Positions 44,114-53,851 of a DNA stretch of 64,000 bases are shown piece by piece (positions within the stretch are counted from its first letter, which is position 1; each line of letters starts with the position of its first letter). The position numbers and the translations under genes are program-made. The notes under the pieces are model-generated. The model was given only the letters and a program-made list of their open reading frames with translations. It was not told the DNA's origin and made no database searches. The stretch spans positions 186,001 through 250,000 of the forward strand of contig JADKJV010000002.1 of the NCBI GenBank assembly GCA_016720825.1, written 5' to 3'. The DNA is from Chitinophagaceae bacterium. Lineage in GTDB: Bacteria; Bacteroidota; Bacteroidia; Chitinophagales; Chitinophagaceae.

Positions 44114-44632
44114 TCATGGTTTCCGTCCGCGGATTTCAAGCAGCAACTTATATTTCCCCTTGTTGTAAAAAACACTGATGCGGTAAATGGCCATGAACTT
44201 CCGGGTTTCAGCAGGATCTGTGTAGAAAAAAGTATCTGCAAAATAATGGGAGCCTTCTAACTGGGATTCGGATCTTGCATATAAAACCAGTCCCCCGGCT
44301 TTTTCAATCACCGCCCGCAGGTTTCCGGCCCTGGCTTCAGCGTCTTCCCTTTTACGGGAAGGTTCCATATAAAGAACAGCATAAGGATTGTTTACCAGGG
44401 GCCAGACTAACTTTCCGGAGTCTGACATAGGAAATTCCGTTTTGAGATAATATTCGTCTGTAAAACTGTTTGAATCAACAGGGATTTTATTGCCTTTACT
44501 GAGCAAAAAACCGTTCTGGCCATCCAGGTACATAGAACGCAATGCATCAATGAAGGCGTTTGCGGCAAATTCATTTTGCGCGTTAACTCCCATCCATGAT
44601 ATTACACCCAGCACCAGCAGCCATTTCTTCAT
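44114..44632 (-). CDS. Secreted protein of unknown function
   Basis: 172 residues; signal peptide MKKWLLVLGVISWMGVNAQ, cleaved probably after VNA. The mature part contains NAFIDALRSMYLDGQNGFLLSKGNK near the start and ends with strands AIYRISVFYNKGKYKLLLEIRG. No motif or family recognised. It converges on the ABC-F gene with only 3 bp between the two stop codons and no obvious terminator. Confidence 0.72.
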   Translation of the reverse strand: MKKWLLVLGVISWMGVNAQNEFAANAFIDALRSMYLDGQNGFLLSKGNKIPVDSNSFTDEYYLKTEFPMSDSGKLVWPLVNNPYAVLYMEPSRKREDAEARAGNLRAVIEKAGGLVLYARSESQLEGSHYFADTFFYTDPAETRKFMAIYRISVFYNKGKYKLLLEIRGRKP

Positions 44633-44728
44633 GTTATAAATTTAAACATCCCGCCGGTAGATTCCATTTTTACTTTTCAGTTTTTTAAAAAAAGAAACTA
44701 CCTTTTGAGAGTAAACAAACCAACGGGC

Positions 44729-46465
44729 ATGAAAAATAAATTACTCCTTGTGGCCGTCGCATTCCTGATGGCAACCACCCTGGCATTACTGAATGCCAAT
44801 CCGGGCCATCCGATAAAAAAATACAGTCCTGCCAGGACATACAAACCCGTTGTAAGATGCAGTCCTGACTGGTCAGCGTTGCATGACTGGCTGGAAGAAT
44901 CCGACATTCCGCCCATTCCCGGGGCCGGCAGCTGGAAATGGAAAATTTCCACACCTAATGACAGCGCCCAGTTTTACTTCAACCAGGGAATGAATATGTA
45001 TTACTCATTCCATATTATTGAGAGCATGGCTTCATTCAAAAAAGCTGCCCGTTTTGATCCGGGGGCAGCCATGCTGCACTGGGCACAGGCCCTGGCTTAT
45101 GGCCCCAATATCAATGATCTTGGTTACACTGCTTCCCCGGAAGCGCTGGAGGCAACTGAAAAAGCCAGGGAATTGTCGGCTGGCTGCACTCCAATGGAAA
45201 AATCACTGATTGAAGCAATGGTAGTGAGGTACTCCCGCGATTCTGCCAACAGCCGCAATATGCTGAACCAGGCGTATACTGATAAAATGAAAGCAGTGTT
45301 TGAAAAATATGGCAGCCAGGGTGATGTTGCCGCGCTGTATGCGGATGCGATGATGTTACAGCATCCCTGGGATTTATGGCATAATAACGGTACACCGCAA
45401 CCATGGACACCGCTGATCCGTTCTGTTTTGGAAAAAACGCTGGCGCAGTATCCGGGTCACCCAGGCTCAAATCATTATTATATCCATGTGATGGAAGCCT
45501 CTCCATTTGCAGCTAAAGCCATTCCTGCTGCCAACCGGCTTGGGAAAATCACACCCGGATTGTCACATACCGTGCACATGCCTTCGCATATTTACCTGCG
45601 CACCGGGAATTACAAGGCCGGAATAGTTGTGAACGAAGCAGCCGTGAAGAGCTATGAAAAATCAATCCCTTTATTCGCACCGGTGACTGGTGCAGATTTC
45701 CTGTACATCATCCACAACCTGCATATGCAAACCAACCAGGCGATGCTGTCTGGTGAATCATCCCTGGCTGCGGCTTCAGCACAGGCTACAGTGAAAAGTA
45801 TTAAAGAAGATTATTTAAGTATACCGGGAGCCATGGGCAACCTGGTACAGTATGTTTATATGACGCCGGTGTTTGTGGATGTCCGGTATGGAAACTGGGA
45901 TAACCTGTTAAATACGCCGGCACCTGCGTCAAACTTAATCTATGCGAATATCATCTGGCATTTCGGCCGGGGAATGGCTTTCAGTGAACATAAAAATTAT
46001 GAAGATGCGATCCGTGAATTAAAGCAATTACAGATTTTAATAAAAGACAGCAGCCTGTATGCGCCCTTCCCTCCTTTTTCTTCTTCGATAGAAGGGGCTA
46101 AAGTGGCAGAACAATTACTGACAGGCAAAATAGCTTTAGTACAGAAATTATATCCGCAGGCAATAGAGGCATTCGAAAAAGCGGTGACAATAGAAGAGAA
46201 CATGGTATATGATGAACCGCGCGACTGGCTGCTCAGTCCGCGTCATTACCTGGCAGATGCGTTGCTGAAATCAGGCGATCCTAAAAAAGCATTTGACGTG
46301 CTGAAGATTGACCTGGCAAGAAATAATAAAAACGGATGGGCTTTATTTGGTTCCTGGCAGGCACTCACTGCGATGAAACAACCGGTACAGGCTGCTGCCA
46401 TGCTGAAACAATTCCACCAGGCTTTCAATAAGAGTGACGTGAAATTATACGGGCCGGTTTTCTGA
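44729..46465 (+). CDS. Secreted tetratricopeptide repeat protein
   Basis: 578 residues from the ATG at 44729 (MKNKLLLVAVAFLMATTLA, signal peptide; may also be a membrane anchor). A TPR-like first pair begins NDSAQFYFNQGMNMYYSFHI and SFKKAARFDPGAAMLHWAQA. The middle contains PGSNHYYIHVMEASPFAAKA and HTVHMPSHIYLRTGNYKAGI, a His-rich conserved block typical of a family of bacterial TPR proteins found in many phyla. Further TPRs lie at the C-terminus (YPQAIEAFEKAVTIEENMVY, DVLKIDLARNNKNGWALFGS). The conserved histidines suggest a metal site, which is inference; function unknown. Confidence 0.82.
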   Translation: MKNKLLLVAVAFLMATTLALLNANPGHPIKKYSPARTYKPVVRCSPDWSALHDWLEESDIPPIPGAGSWKWKISTPNDSAQFYFNQGMNMYYSFHIIESMASFKKAARFDPGAAMLHWAQALAYGPNINDLGYTASPEALEATEKARELSAGCTPMEKSLIEAMVVRYSRDSANSRNMLNQAYTDKMKAVFEKYGSQGDVAALYADAMMLQHPWDLWHNNGTPQPWTPLIRSVLEKTLAQYPGHPGSNHYYIHVMEASPFAAKAIPAANRLGKITPGLSHTVHMPSHIYLRTGNYKAGIVVNEAAVKSYEKSIPLFAPVTGADFLYIIHNLHMQTNQAMLSGESSLAAASAQATVKSIKEDYLSIPGAMGNLVQYVYMTPVFVDVRYGNWDNLLNTPAPASNLIYANIIWHFGRGMAFSEHKNYEDAIRELKQLQILIKDSSLYAPFPPFSSSIEGAKVAEQLLTGKIALVQKLYPQAIEAFEKAVTIEENMVYDEPRDWLLSPRHYLADALLKSGDPKKAFDVLKIDLARNNKNGWALFGSWQALTAMKQPVQAAAMLKQFHQAFNKSDVKLYGPVF

Positions 46466-46479
46466 TTTACGGCAAGGAC

Positions 46480-47562
46480 TTACTGGATAACCTGCATTCC
46501 TTTTACAAAATCAGAAACCAGGTAGCTGATCAGCTTGCCACTGGTGCTGTCTGTTCGTCCGTCACTGAGCCTGGTAGCGCCCTCGCAAATATGCAGGTAA
46601 GCCGGTTTGGTATCTGCCGCAGCAAATGAAACATACTGACGGGCATGTGAAGGACTGATTCCAACTGGCGTCATAGCACTGCTGAGTGTATTCTGGATTC
46701 CATCGAGGTCAATATCAATACCCGTGAAAGTATCTTCCGTAAAACCAGTGGCATGTGCCACCGACTGGATGAATGACCTTTTTTCATGTACAAAGATGTC
46801 CTCGTATGTGATGCAGTCAATAAATGGATTGTTCACGATATCCACCCAAATATTCTGCGGCAGATAATTTTCGTGTAAACCAACGATGCAGTATTTCTGC
46901 AGGTAACCGTCTTCTTCCGCATACCGGAAAGCATTGCCGCTATGGCGGCCTTCGAGCGGGCGGTAATCAGCGTGTGCATCGAGGTTAATGCAGTTAATCT
47001 GTGCGAGTGGTATTTTCCCTGCGGCATACCAGCCTTTGGCGGCACCTTTAATGAGCGGATAACTGTTGTTATGACCGCCGCCAATCACGATGGGAATTTT
47101 CCCCGCGGCAGTGATAATCTTCACCAGGTGTTCCACTTCATCATCAATGATGGTAACAGCATGACGGTAAGCTTCCAGTTTTTCTTCTTCACCTTTGGCG
47201 GTTGTATCAATCAGGTATTGTATATCGCCAAAATCAAAATGTCCGGCGAGTAAAATTTCTTTTCCATCGAGGAAGTCATTGCTCTGGATATTCAGGAAAC
47301 TCTGTAGAAAAGGTATCCACAGTGTATCAGCACCACCCAATCCATAATTCCCTTTGGCACCCAGATCTTCGGGCACTCCCAGTAAAACAAATTTCGCAGA
47401 GGATTCCGCAATACATTTTTCCGGTGTGGCGGGATCAAGCATGCTGAGCACCCGTTCACCCAGTTTTGTTTCGAAGCGGCGTATTTTAGTCAGCGAGAGA
47501 ATATCGCTCTTACTATAGGCTTTGAAATGCGGCATCACCGTTTGCGGTTTCTCGCCCTGCAT
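46480..47562 (-). CDS. hutG: Formimidoylglutamase-like arginase family enzyme
   Basis: Mn-dependent ureohydrolase-fold enzyme; from its neighbours it most likely hydrolyses N-formimidoyl-glutamate to glutamate and formamide. Metal-binding motifs are all present: GGGHNNSYPL near residue 155, INLDAHADYRPLEGRHSGN near residue 188 (DAHxD) and TGIDIDLDGI near residue 275 (DxD). The start is set at 47562 (MQGEKPQTVMPHFKAYSKSD), 5 bp after the ftcD stop; an ATG at 47535 is also possible. Since ftcD handles the same substrate by transfer to folate, this gene could offer an alternative branch or have another substrate. Confidence 0.82.
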   Translation of the reverse strand: MQGEKPQTVMPHFKAYSKSDILSLTKIRRFETKLGERVLSMLDPATPEKCIAESSAKFVLLGVPEDLGAKGNYGLGGADTLWIPFLQSFLNIQSNDFLDGKEILLAGHFDFGDIQYLIDTTAKGEEEKLEAYRHAVTIIDDEVEHLVKIITAAGKIPIVIGGGHNNSYPLIKGAAKGWYAAGKIPLAQINCINLDAHADYRPLEGRHSGNAFRYAEEDGYLQKYCIVGLHENYLPQNIWVDIVNNPFIDCITYEDIFVHEKRSFIQSVAHATGFTEDTFTGIDIDLDGIQNTLSSAMTPVGISPSHARQYVSFAAADTKPAYLHICEGATRLSDGRTDSTSGKLISYLVSDFVKGMQVIQ

Positions 47563-47566
47563 TGTA

Positions 47567-49243
47567 TTAGATACCGAACTTTTCATCGATATATTTTATG
47601 ATTTCCTGCTCTAAAGCTATGGCTTTGGCGGCGATTTCCCGGCCGCGGTTCACCATATCTTCTGCATATTTTTTGTCGCTGTAATCCTGGGTATTAATGC
47701 GCACATTCATAAAGGCGCCAAGCACGGCTGATCTGGCACAAAGGGCGCCTACGCCTGCATCCGAAAGGGAATTGGGATTGCCTTTTTCCACCATGGCTTT
47801 GATCACTTCCATACTGCCACAGGCCATTTCCATAACCCGGAAAGGGACTTCTATGGCTGTTTTGGTGGCTTCCTGAATGGCGGCCTGACGGGCAGCTTTT
47901 TCTGCATCAGAGGATTTAGGCAATCCAAATGCTGCCATGATTTTATTAAAAGCCCGGGTATCTTCATCCACCAGGCGGATCAGTTCCTGTTTGTAGTATT
48001 GCCCTTTTTCAGCCCATACACTGAATTCTTCCCAGCGGTCATCCCAGCCTTTTTTATGCGATGATAAATTGGCCACCATCGTTGCCAAAGATATTCCGAG
48101 TGCGCCGGCATACGCTGATACAGAACCACCACCCGGTGCGGGACTCTCACTGGCTGTTTCATCTGCAAAAGCCCTGAGTGTCATATTCACAAGTGGGTCA
48201 TTACCGGCCGGTTTCAGCAGGTATTCGATGACCCTTTCTTCCGGTTTAAATGGCGAGAGTTCATCAAGCCCCATGGATTTGATGGCAATCTTTACCAGTT
48301 CTTTTTCCGAAACACCCAGTGATCTTTTTTGCTTTGCCAGGAAATATTTACCGGCATCGGTGAGGCATTTCAATGGAACCAGTCCCACGAGTTCGCTGCC
48401 TGTTACACGCAAACCCCTGGCATCTGCTTTTTTGCATACTTCATCAAACGCAATATGCAATGGAGTTACCGCAATATTTGTGAGGTTCATTGAAATCTGG
48501 GCGATGCCATATTCTTCAATAAACCAGCCGATGGCTTTTACAGATTTGAGTGTGCCCGGAATAGTTACCGGTTTCCCTTCGGCATCCAGTACTTTCTTAC
48601 CATTCTCCGTTTTCACGCGACCTGCTTCGCGTACATCAAATGCCACGGCATTGGCCCTGCGGGTGGATGTAGTATTCAGGTTAACATTATATGCCACGAG
48701 GAAATCCCGGGCACCAATAACAGTTGCCCCTCTTTTCGCATCCATGTCAGCGGGCCCGAAATCCGGTTTCCACAAGGGATCTTTTATTTTTTTAAAAAAT
48801 CCTTCGTATTCACCGGCACGGATGACAGAGAGGTTATTCCTGTTTTTATCGGGCTGGGCAGATTCGTATAAATAAACCGGAATGTGTAATTCTTTCCCTA
48901 CCCTTTCGGCCAGCTTAACGGCATAAGCAGCTGTTTGCTCCATGGTGATACCGGCGATGGGTATCAGCGGACAAACATCCGTAGCGCCCATCCGGGGATG
49001 TTCGCCTTTGTGTTTGCTCATATCAATTAGCTCACCGGCTTTACGGATAGCGAGAAATGCAGCTTCAATGACGGCATCGGGATTACCCACTAAAGTGACA
49101 ACCGTACGGTTTGTGGCTTTACCCGGATCCACGTTCAGCAGGCGGACGCCTTCCACCGTTTCTATTTCCGCGGTGATCTGTCCGATAACCCGCAAATCAA
49201 TCCCTTCGCTGAAGTTGGGAACACATTCAATAATGGGTTGCAT
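47567..49243 (-). CDS. ftcD: Bifunctional glutamate formimidoyltransferase / formimidoyl-THF cyclodeaminase
   Basis: Last steps of histidine degradation via folate: transfers the formimino group from formimino-glutamate to tetrahydrofolate, then cyclises to methenyl-THF with release of ammonia. The N-terminal transferase domain (1 to about 335) begins MQPIIECVPNFSEGIDLRVI and contains KGEHPRMGATDVCPLIPI, with the catalytic His region. The C-terminal cyclodeaminase (about 350-558) shows SESPAPGGGSVSAYAGALG and LVDEDTRAFNKIMAAFGLP. Such fusions are usual in animals and Bacteroidota. It is followed by hutG after 4 bp and preceded by the SpecificRecomb-family gene. Confidence 0.93.
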   Translation of the reverse strand: MQPIIECVPNFSEGIDLRVIGQITAEIETVEGVRLLNVDPGKATNRTVVTLVGNPDAVIEAAFLAIRKAGELIDMSKHKGEHPRMGATDVCPLIPIAGITMEQTAAYAVKLAERVGKELHIPVYLYESAQPDKNRNNLSVIRAGEYEGFFKKIKDPLWKPDFGPADMDAKRGATVIGARDFLVAYNVNLNTTSTRRANAVAFDVREAGRVKTENGKKVLDAEGKPVTIPGTLKSVKAIGWFIEEYGIAQISMNLTNIAVTPLHIAFDEVCKKADARGLRVTGSELVGLVPLKCLTDAGKYFLAKQKRSLGVSEKELVKIAIKSMGLDELSPFKPEERVIEYLLKPAGNDPLVNMTLRAFADETASESPAPGGGSVSAYAGALGISLATMVANLSSHKKGWDDRWEEFSVWAEKGQYYKQELIRLVDEDTRAFNKIMAAFGLPKSSDAEKAARQAAIQEATKTAIEVPFRVMEMACGSMEVIKAMVEKGNPNSLSDAGVGALCARSAVLGAFMNVRINTQDYSDKKYAEDMVNRGREIAAKAIALEQEIIKYIDEKFGI

Positions 49244-49281
49244 ATTTTTCCATTTAGTGCAGGGAGCAATATTACTATAAA

Positions 49282-51351
49282 TCAACGATCAGCTGAAGAA
49301 GCCTGGTCATCTTTTACCAGCGGTTTGTATACCGGAATCTTTGTTTTGGGTGGCGGCCATATAAATTCCCTTGGATTCCTGGCAAAATACCCGGCCATCA
49401 CCCTGAAAAACCGGGGGTATTGCCTGAAACGGATGCCCCTCGATTTTACAGCCACAAAGAAAGCCTGTGAAAAACTCACCAGGAAATTCAGCAAACCAAT
49501 TGCAAATACCCCTCCGAAAACGGCAGCCAGGAAGTATACCGGGATGTGCTGCAAACCCAGTCCGAATACAGCAATGGCCGTATTACCAGCTGATATAGTG
49601 ATATGCCTGATATCAAATGGAATTCCAAGCAGTTTTCCTAAAATGCCGGCAAACCCGAGGAAAAAACCCAGCGCGATATTACCCATCAGCGTACCCCAGG
49701 TTTTTTCAACCCAGCCGGAGAGTTTATTCAGTCTTTTTGAAGACAAGGAAGATTTCAGCAGCGGATGCCGGTTCATTCTTTCCCTGATTCGGCTGTATTG
49801 AATTTTGTTTTGCCAGTAACCGGCAATAATACCACTGAGGAAAAGAAAAAATCCGGTGAAACAGGCATACAGCAATGCCCAGCTTCGCCAGGGATGCTGG
49901 TCGCGGAGCATTTGCATGGCCTTTTCCCCGTCGGCCACAGGATGTCCCCAGGCCATCTGGTATAACCAGGCCAGTATAAAACTTAAAGGGAAAACGATGA
50001 TGAGGTTACCAAAAAAAGAAGCAATCTGGCTCCTGGAAATCTTGGCAACGGTAGCTGCCAGGTTTTCAAGATCAGGTTCTCCATGTTTTCGTGAATCCAG
50101 TGAACCTGCAACAGCTGATGCGGTGAATGCAGGTTGCTTGGTTGCCAGTGTAGCCTTTGTGCTGTCAATAGCAATAAAACCCAGGCTATAATTAATACTA
50201 TATAAAAAACCCTGTGGTATCAGTGCGATTTTCAGTTTACCCAGGAGGTTTTTGAATACTGCAATAAATGAAATGATAAAACCACCCAGCATGGCACTGC
50301 GGATCATTTTAAAATATTCACTCCGGCTGCTGGTAATATATTTATGGCCGCGGCTGCCTTTGTGTTCCGCAATCTGGTATGCCAGGTATGCCACACCCTG
50401 GGAAATAAATTCCCTGATACTGTTTTTTCTTTTTTCATTCCTGACCAGCAAAAGGAATAAATCAACAAAACGGCTTGTATCAAAATGCCGATCACCATCC
50501 AGCACATCGGTTACCAGCGACATCCGGTCGAGCCGGTTCATCATGATCATCAGCAAATAAGTCTGGTGCAGACTGGCACCTCTTTCCGGATGATTGTTCC
50601 TGATCTGGTTTATTTGTTCATCACATTGCTGCAGGCATTCTTTGAGTTTTAGCACGGCAGTCCGGGCTGCATCGTCATTGTTTTGAAGCAGCGCAGTTTC
50701 CAGATCATGAACAAGATAGTTCTGCTGGACAAAGAACGGATCCTTATCCCCTTCCGGTCCGGGTGCATAACCCATCACTTCTTTTTCAAGTCCGAGTTGC
50801 GCCACCTGGAATGAAAGTATCTTTAGTGATTTCAGTAATTCAGAACGGAATGAAGGATGAGAAGGGCTGAAATGGAATCCGGCAGCTTCAAAAAAAGCGA
50901 TCCAGTGTTCACGCGGGATGGATTCGATCCATACGTAATCATTTTTCCGGTAGAACACATTATTCAGCACATAGAGGAAATCCGTTTCATCCTGCAGTGG
51001 CGGAAGTATTTTATGTTTCAGCCGGTTCGACAATTCCTGCCAGAAACCACGTGCCAGCGGAATACCGCTTTCCGTGATTGCGTTTACCAGGTTTGTTTCC
51101 GTGAGCTGGCTGAGTAAGGCGTGCTGCAGGTTGGCGAGGATGATAGTTTCGTTCTTCAGCAATTCGGTGACACGGAGCAGGTTTTTATCTGCATACTTGC
51201 GTTGTTTACCGGGGGCTGGACGGATTTCACTGAAAAAGGATACGAGGAAATGTAACCCCTTCTGACGGCCATGCGTGGGAAGCAGGGTATTCCTGCTGAT
51301 GAGTTCTTCAAAAAATCCCTGTTTTTTCTTCCGGAGCCGGAGTATTGCCAT
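49282..51351 (-). CDS. SpecificRecomb-family (PF10136) membrane protein
   Basis: 689-residue protein matching the family named 'site-specific recombinase' in databases. Its sequence shows at least four strongly hydrophobic helices in the C-terminal half (MLGGFIISFIAVFKNLLGKL, FPLSFILAWLYQMAWG, LLYACFTGFFLFLSGIIAGY, LGFFLGFAGILGKLLGIPFD) and nothing like a tyrosine or serine recombinase active site. The N-terminal half is helical and soluble. Conserved family stretches such as NYSLGFIAIDSTKATLATKQPAFTAS are present. Its place inside the histidine degradation cluster, 38 bp upstream of ftcD and 58 bp after hutI, is notable. Function unknown; a membrane role is more plausible than recombination. 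Confidence 0.82.
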   Translation of the reverse strand: MAILRLRKKKQGFFEELISRNTLLPTHGRQKGLHFLVSFFSEIRPAPGKQRKYADKNLLRVTELLKNETIILANLQHALLSQLTETNLVNAITESGIPLARGFWQELSNRLKHKILPPLQDETDFLYVLNNVFYRKNDYVWIESIPREHWIAFFEAAGFHFSPSHPSFRSELLKSLKILSFQVAQLGLEKEVMGYAPGPEGDKDPFFVQQNYLVHDLETALLQNNDDAARTAVLKLKECLQQCDEQINQIRNNHPERGASLHQTYLLMIMMNRLDRMSLVTDVLDGDRHFDTSRFVDLFLLLVRNEKRKNSIREFISQGVAYLAYQIAEHKGSRGHKYITSSRSEYFKMIRSAMLGGFIISFIAVFKNLLGKLKIALIPQGFLYSINYSLGFIAIDSTKATLATKQPAFTASAVAGSLDSRKHGEPDLENLAATVAKISRSQIASFFGNLIIVFPLSFILAWLYQMAWGHPVADGEKAMQMLRDQHPWRSWALLYACFTGFFLFLSGIIAGYWQNKIQYSRIRERMNRHPLLKSSLSSKRLNKLSGWVEKTWGTLMGNIALGFFLGFAGILGKLLGIPFDIRHITISAGNTAIAVFGLGLQHIPVYFLAAVFGGVFAIGLLNFLVSFSQAFFVAVKSRGIRFRQYPRFFRVMAGYFARNPREFIWPPPKTKIPVYKPLVKDDQASSADR

Positions 51352-51409
51352 CCTTCCGAAATTACAACATGTATGCCGGATTTGATGTGAAGAAAAGATG
51401 AATTCGGGA

Positions 51410-52645
51410 TCAGATCCATTCCCCGCTGATCATAACTTTTTCGATTTGTGATTGTCCGAATGCATAAGGCAGGTAAGCCAGGGAGGGAACAGGTTTGGTG
51501 AGAATAAAATTGGCTTTTTTACCAACAGCAATGCTGCCGTAATCCTTGTCCAGTTCCATAGCAAAAGCACCATTGATGGTGGCAGCATTGATGGCTTCTT
51601 CCGGAAGCATCTTCATGCCGGTGCAGGCCATAGAAACTACAAGATTCATATTACCAGATGGTGATGAACCCGGATTATAATCGGTGGCCAGGGCAATGGC
51701 ACACCCGCTGTCAATCAGTTTACGTGCAGGCTGGAATGGCATACGCAGGAAAAAAGCTGCAGTCGGAAGCAGTGTGCCAATAGTAGATGATGCGGCCAGT
51801 GTGTTGATGGCATGGTCATCCATCGTTTCCAGATGATCCACACTGATGGCACCTAGTTTGACACCGGTTTCTGTGCCGCCTGAAAGACTCAGTTGGTTGG
51901 CATGGATCTTTGGCTTCAATCCGTATTGCATGCCGGCCAGGCAGATTCTTTCAGTTTCTTCCGGACTGAAAAAATTCTGTTCACAGAATACATCAATATA
52001 ATCTGCCAGTTTACCGTCAGCAATAGCAGGAAGCATTTCCTGGATAATCTGGCTGATATATCCTTCGTGGTTCTCCCGGAATTCCTGCGGGTAAGTATGT
52101 GCGCCGAGGAATGTGGCTTTAACCGGGATCGGTGATTTCTCTTTGAGTTTCCGGATGACGCGAAGCATTTTTAATTCACTATCCGGAGTAAGCCCGTAAC
52201 CGCTTTTGATTTCTACGGCCCCGGTTCCCATTTGCATGATCTCCTGCAATCTTTGCCATGCCAATCCGAACAATTCATCTTCAGAAGCTGCATTTAGTTT
52301 TTTGGCAGAATTGAGAATACCACCGCCTTTGGCTGCTATGTCTGAATAAGAAAGCCCTTTGATTTTATCTACATATTCTTCTTCCCTGCTGGCGGCAAAA
52401 ACAAGGTGGGTATGACTGTCGCACCAGGCTGGTAATAACATTTTCCCTGTTACATCAATAGTTGATGCGGGTAATGCAGCCGGCAATTGATCTGATGATC
52501 CAAAACCGGCAATCCGCCCGTCTTCAACAATGAGCCATGCATTTTCCAGTGATTGCAATTCAGCCAATGCTGTGCCCCGTAAAGCAGACTGGGGGTTGGC
52601 CGTGTTTACGAGTAATTTAATATTCCGCAGCAGGATGGAAGACAT
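51410..52645 (-). CDS. hutI: Imidazolonepropionase
   Basis: Metal-dependent amidohydrolase that opens imidazolonepropionate to formimino-glutamate, third step of histidine degradation. The 411-residue protein has the metal site DSHTHLVFAASREEEY near residue 76-91, the KSGYGLT loop near residue 147, HANQLSLSGGTETGVKLG near residue 245 and SVDHLETMD near residue 266. The second aspartate site is ATDYNPGSSPSGN near residue 315. All residues expected for HutI are visible. HutU and HutH, which act earlier, are not in this window, so they must lie elsewhere. Confidence 0.93.
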   Translation of the reverse strand: MSSILLRNIKLLVNTANPQSALRGTALAELQSLENAWLIVEDGRIAGFGSSDQLPAALPASTIDVTGKMLLPAWCDSHTHLVFAASREEEYVDKIKGLSYSDIAAKGGGILNSAKKLNAASEDELFGLAWQRLQEIMQMGTGAVEIKSGYGLTPDSELKMLRVIRKLKEKSPIPVKATFLGAHTYPQEFRENHEGYISQIIQEMLPAIADGKLADYIDVFCEQNFFSPEETERICLAGMQYGLKPKIHANQLSLSGGTETGVKLGAISVDHLETMDDHAINTLAASSTIGTLLPTAAFFLRMPFQPARKLIDSGCAIALATDYNPGSSPSGNMNLVVSMACTGMKMLPEEAINAATINGAFAMELDKDYGSIAVGKKANFILTKPVPSLAYLPYAFGQSQIEKVMISGEWI

Positions 52646-52684
52646 GCTGCTAATTTACACGATAATGGCTTAGGGATAAAAGAA

Positions 52685-52709
52685 AACCGCCCGGTGGATC
52701 CGGGCGGTT
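52685..52709 (-). terminator. Terminator between the 52729 lipoprotein gene and hutI
   Basis: Perfect 10-bp stem AACCGCCCGG / CCGGGCGGTT with a TGGAT loop; on the minus strand followed by TTCTTTTA. It serves the gene ending at 52729. Confidence 0.85.
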
Positions 52710-52728
52710 GATGTATCAGAATTTTCTA

Positions 52729-53661
52729 TCAGTAAGGAATCAGGGTTGAGTGTGTGTTTCCGGCTGGGCCTGTCCACTCCACTTTCATATAATAAGCACC
52801 AAGACCGGGACAGCTGGTTGCTGCTCCTGCTGCATTCAGCCCGAATGTGGCGGTAGCAGTATAGAAACTGGTAGTATGTGTGAGTTTACCGCTGCCAAGA
52901 CGGAAAGAACAATCCTGGCGGTTTACCAGTGGTTCAACAATGGCAGTATAGAATGCGTTACCGAAACGGTTGGTTCCCCACTCAGTGATACCGGAAACAT
53001 TACCTTCTGTATGGGTGCCTGTAGTTGTAATCACTACACCATTGTTATAAGTGAATACCCTTCTGCGGGCTACCTGCCAGGTGCGCTGGTTGCCGTTGTC
53101 GAAGGTTACAGACATCCCGTTACTTGTAATTGTATGCGTGATAGTTTGTAATTGGGGAAGGTTAACAAGCAAGCCACCGGTTACGTTGGTATAAGTATGC
53201 GTACCGTTGATGGTGATGCTTTTATTATCGCTGGTGCGTGTGATTTTCAGGTTTTGTGCAGACACTGTAACAACAGCGCCAGCATTTTTCCAGCGTACAC
53301 CTTGAGCCATAGAGATAACAACAACACCGGTGCGGGTATGACCACCGAGGCAATTGCTGCCATTATAAGTGATGCTGATGGTGCGGGGGTTGCTGGCGGT
53401 ATCCACAACGATATCTGCATCGCAGATCAGGTTTTGGATATCACCGGGGCGGCCGGTAAAGCCGGCGGTAACTTCCATCGCGGCATTGGCATCGTTATCT
53501 ATTGCATCCAGTTCACCGGAAAACCTGGCCTGGTCGTCGGAGTGCGTATTGGATTCAGTGGTATAGTCGTTGCTGCTGGTAGATTTGTCTTTCTGGCAGG
53601 AAACCAGGAAGAACATAGAAGCCATAATAATGGCTGAGAAGGATAAAATCCTGCTTTTCAT
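52729..53661 (-). CDS. Putative lipoprotein rich in beta strands
   Basis: 310 residues; lipoprotein signal MKSRILSFSAIIMASMFFLVSC. The mature protein is rich in Thr/Asn/Gly with alternating hydrophobic residues (VVISMAQGVRWKNAGAVVTV, KITRTSDNKSITINGTHTYT, TITHTITSNGMSVTFDNGNQ), as in surface-exposed beta-sandwich or beta-helix proteins. Repeated TxT and N-G turns suggest several similar strands. No enzyme motif is visible; related unnamed lipoproteins occur widely in Bacteroidota. Confidence 0.75.
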   Translation of the reverse strand: MKSRILSFSAIIMASMFFLVSCQKDKSTSSNDYTTESNTHSDDQARFSGELDAIDNDANAAMEVTAGFTGRPGDIQNLICDADIVVDTASNPRTISITYNGSNCLGGHTRTGVVVISMAQGVRWKNAGAVVTVSAQNLKITRTSDNKSITINGTHTYTNVTGGLLVNLPQLQTITHTITSNGMSVTFDNGNQRTWQVARRRVFTYNNGVVITTTGTHTEGNVSGITEWGTNRFGNAFYTAIVEPLVNRQDCSFRLGSGKLTHTTSFYTATATFGLNAAGAATSCPGLGAYYMKVEWTGPAGNTHSTLIPY

Positions 53662-53851
53662 ATTAAGTTTTTAAAGGTTCAGAATTAATAGTTCAGTGCA
53701 ATAGACCTGTTATTAGATAGCAGGTTTAATTGAAAACTGTTTTTTTTGCTGTTGGCAAAGAATCTAAACGTATTAAAGGCCAGTTTAGTGTGGGTTCAAC
53801 CTGAAAATATACGATAGGAAGTGTGAAAATTTACGTTGAAAAGCTTGAAAA

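Noticed and set aside
49282..51351. A true site-specific recombinase or integron-like gene
   Set aside because: The protein has several membrane helices and no tyrosine- or serine-recombinase motifs; the family name is misleading.
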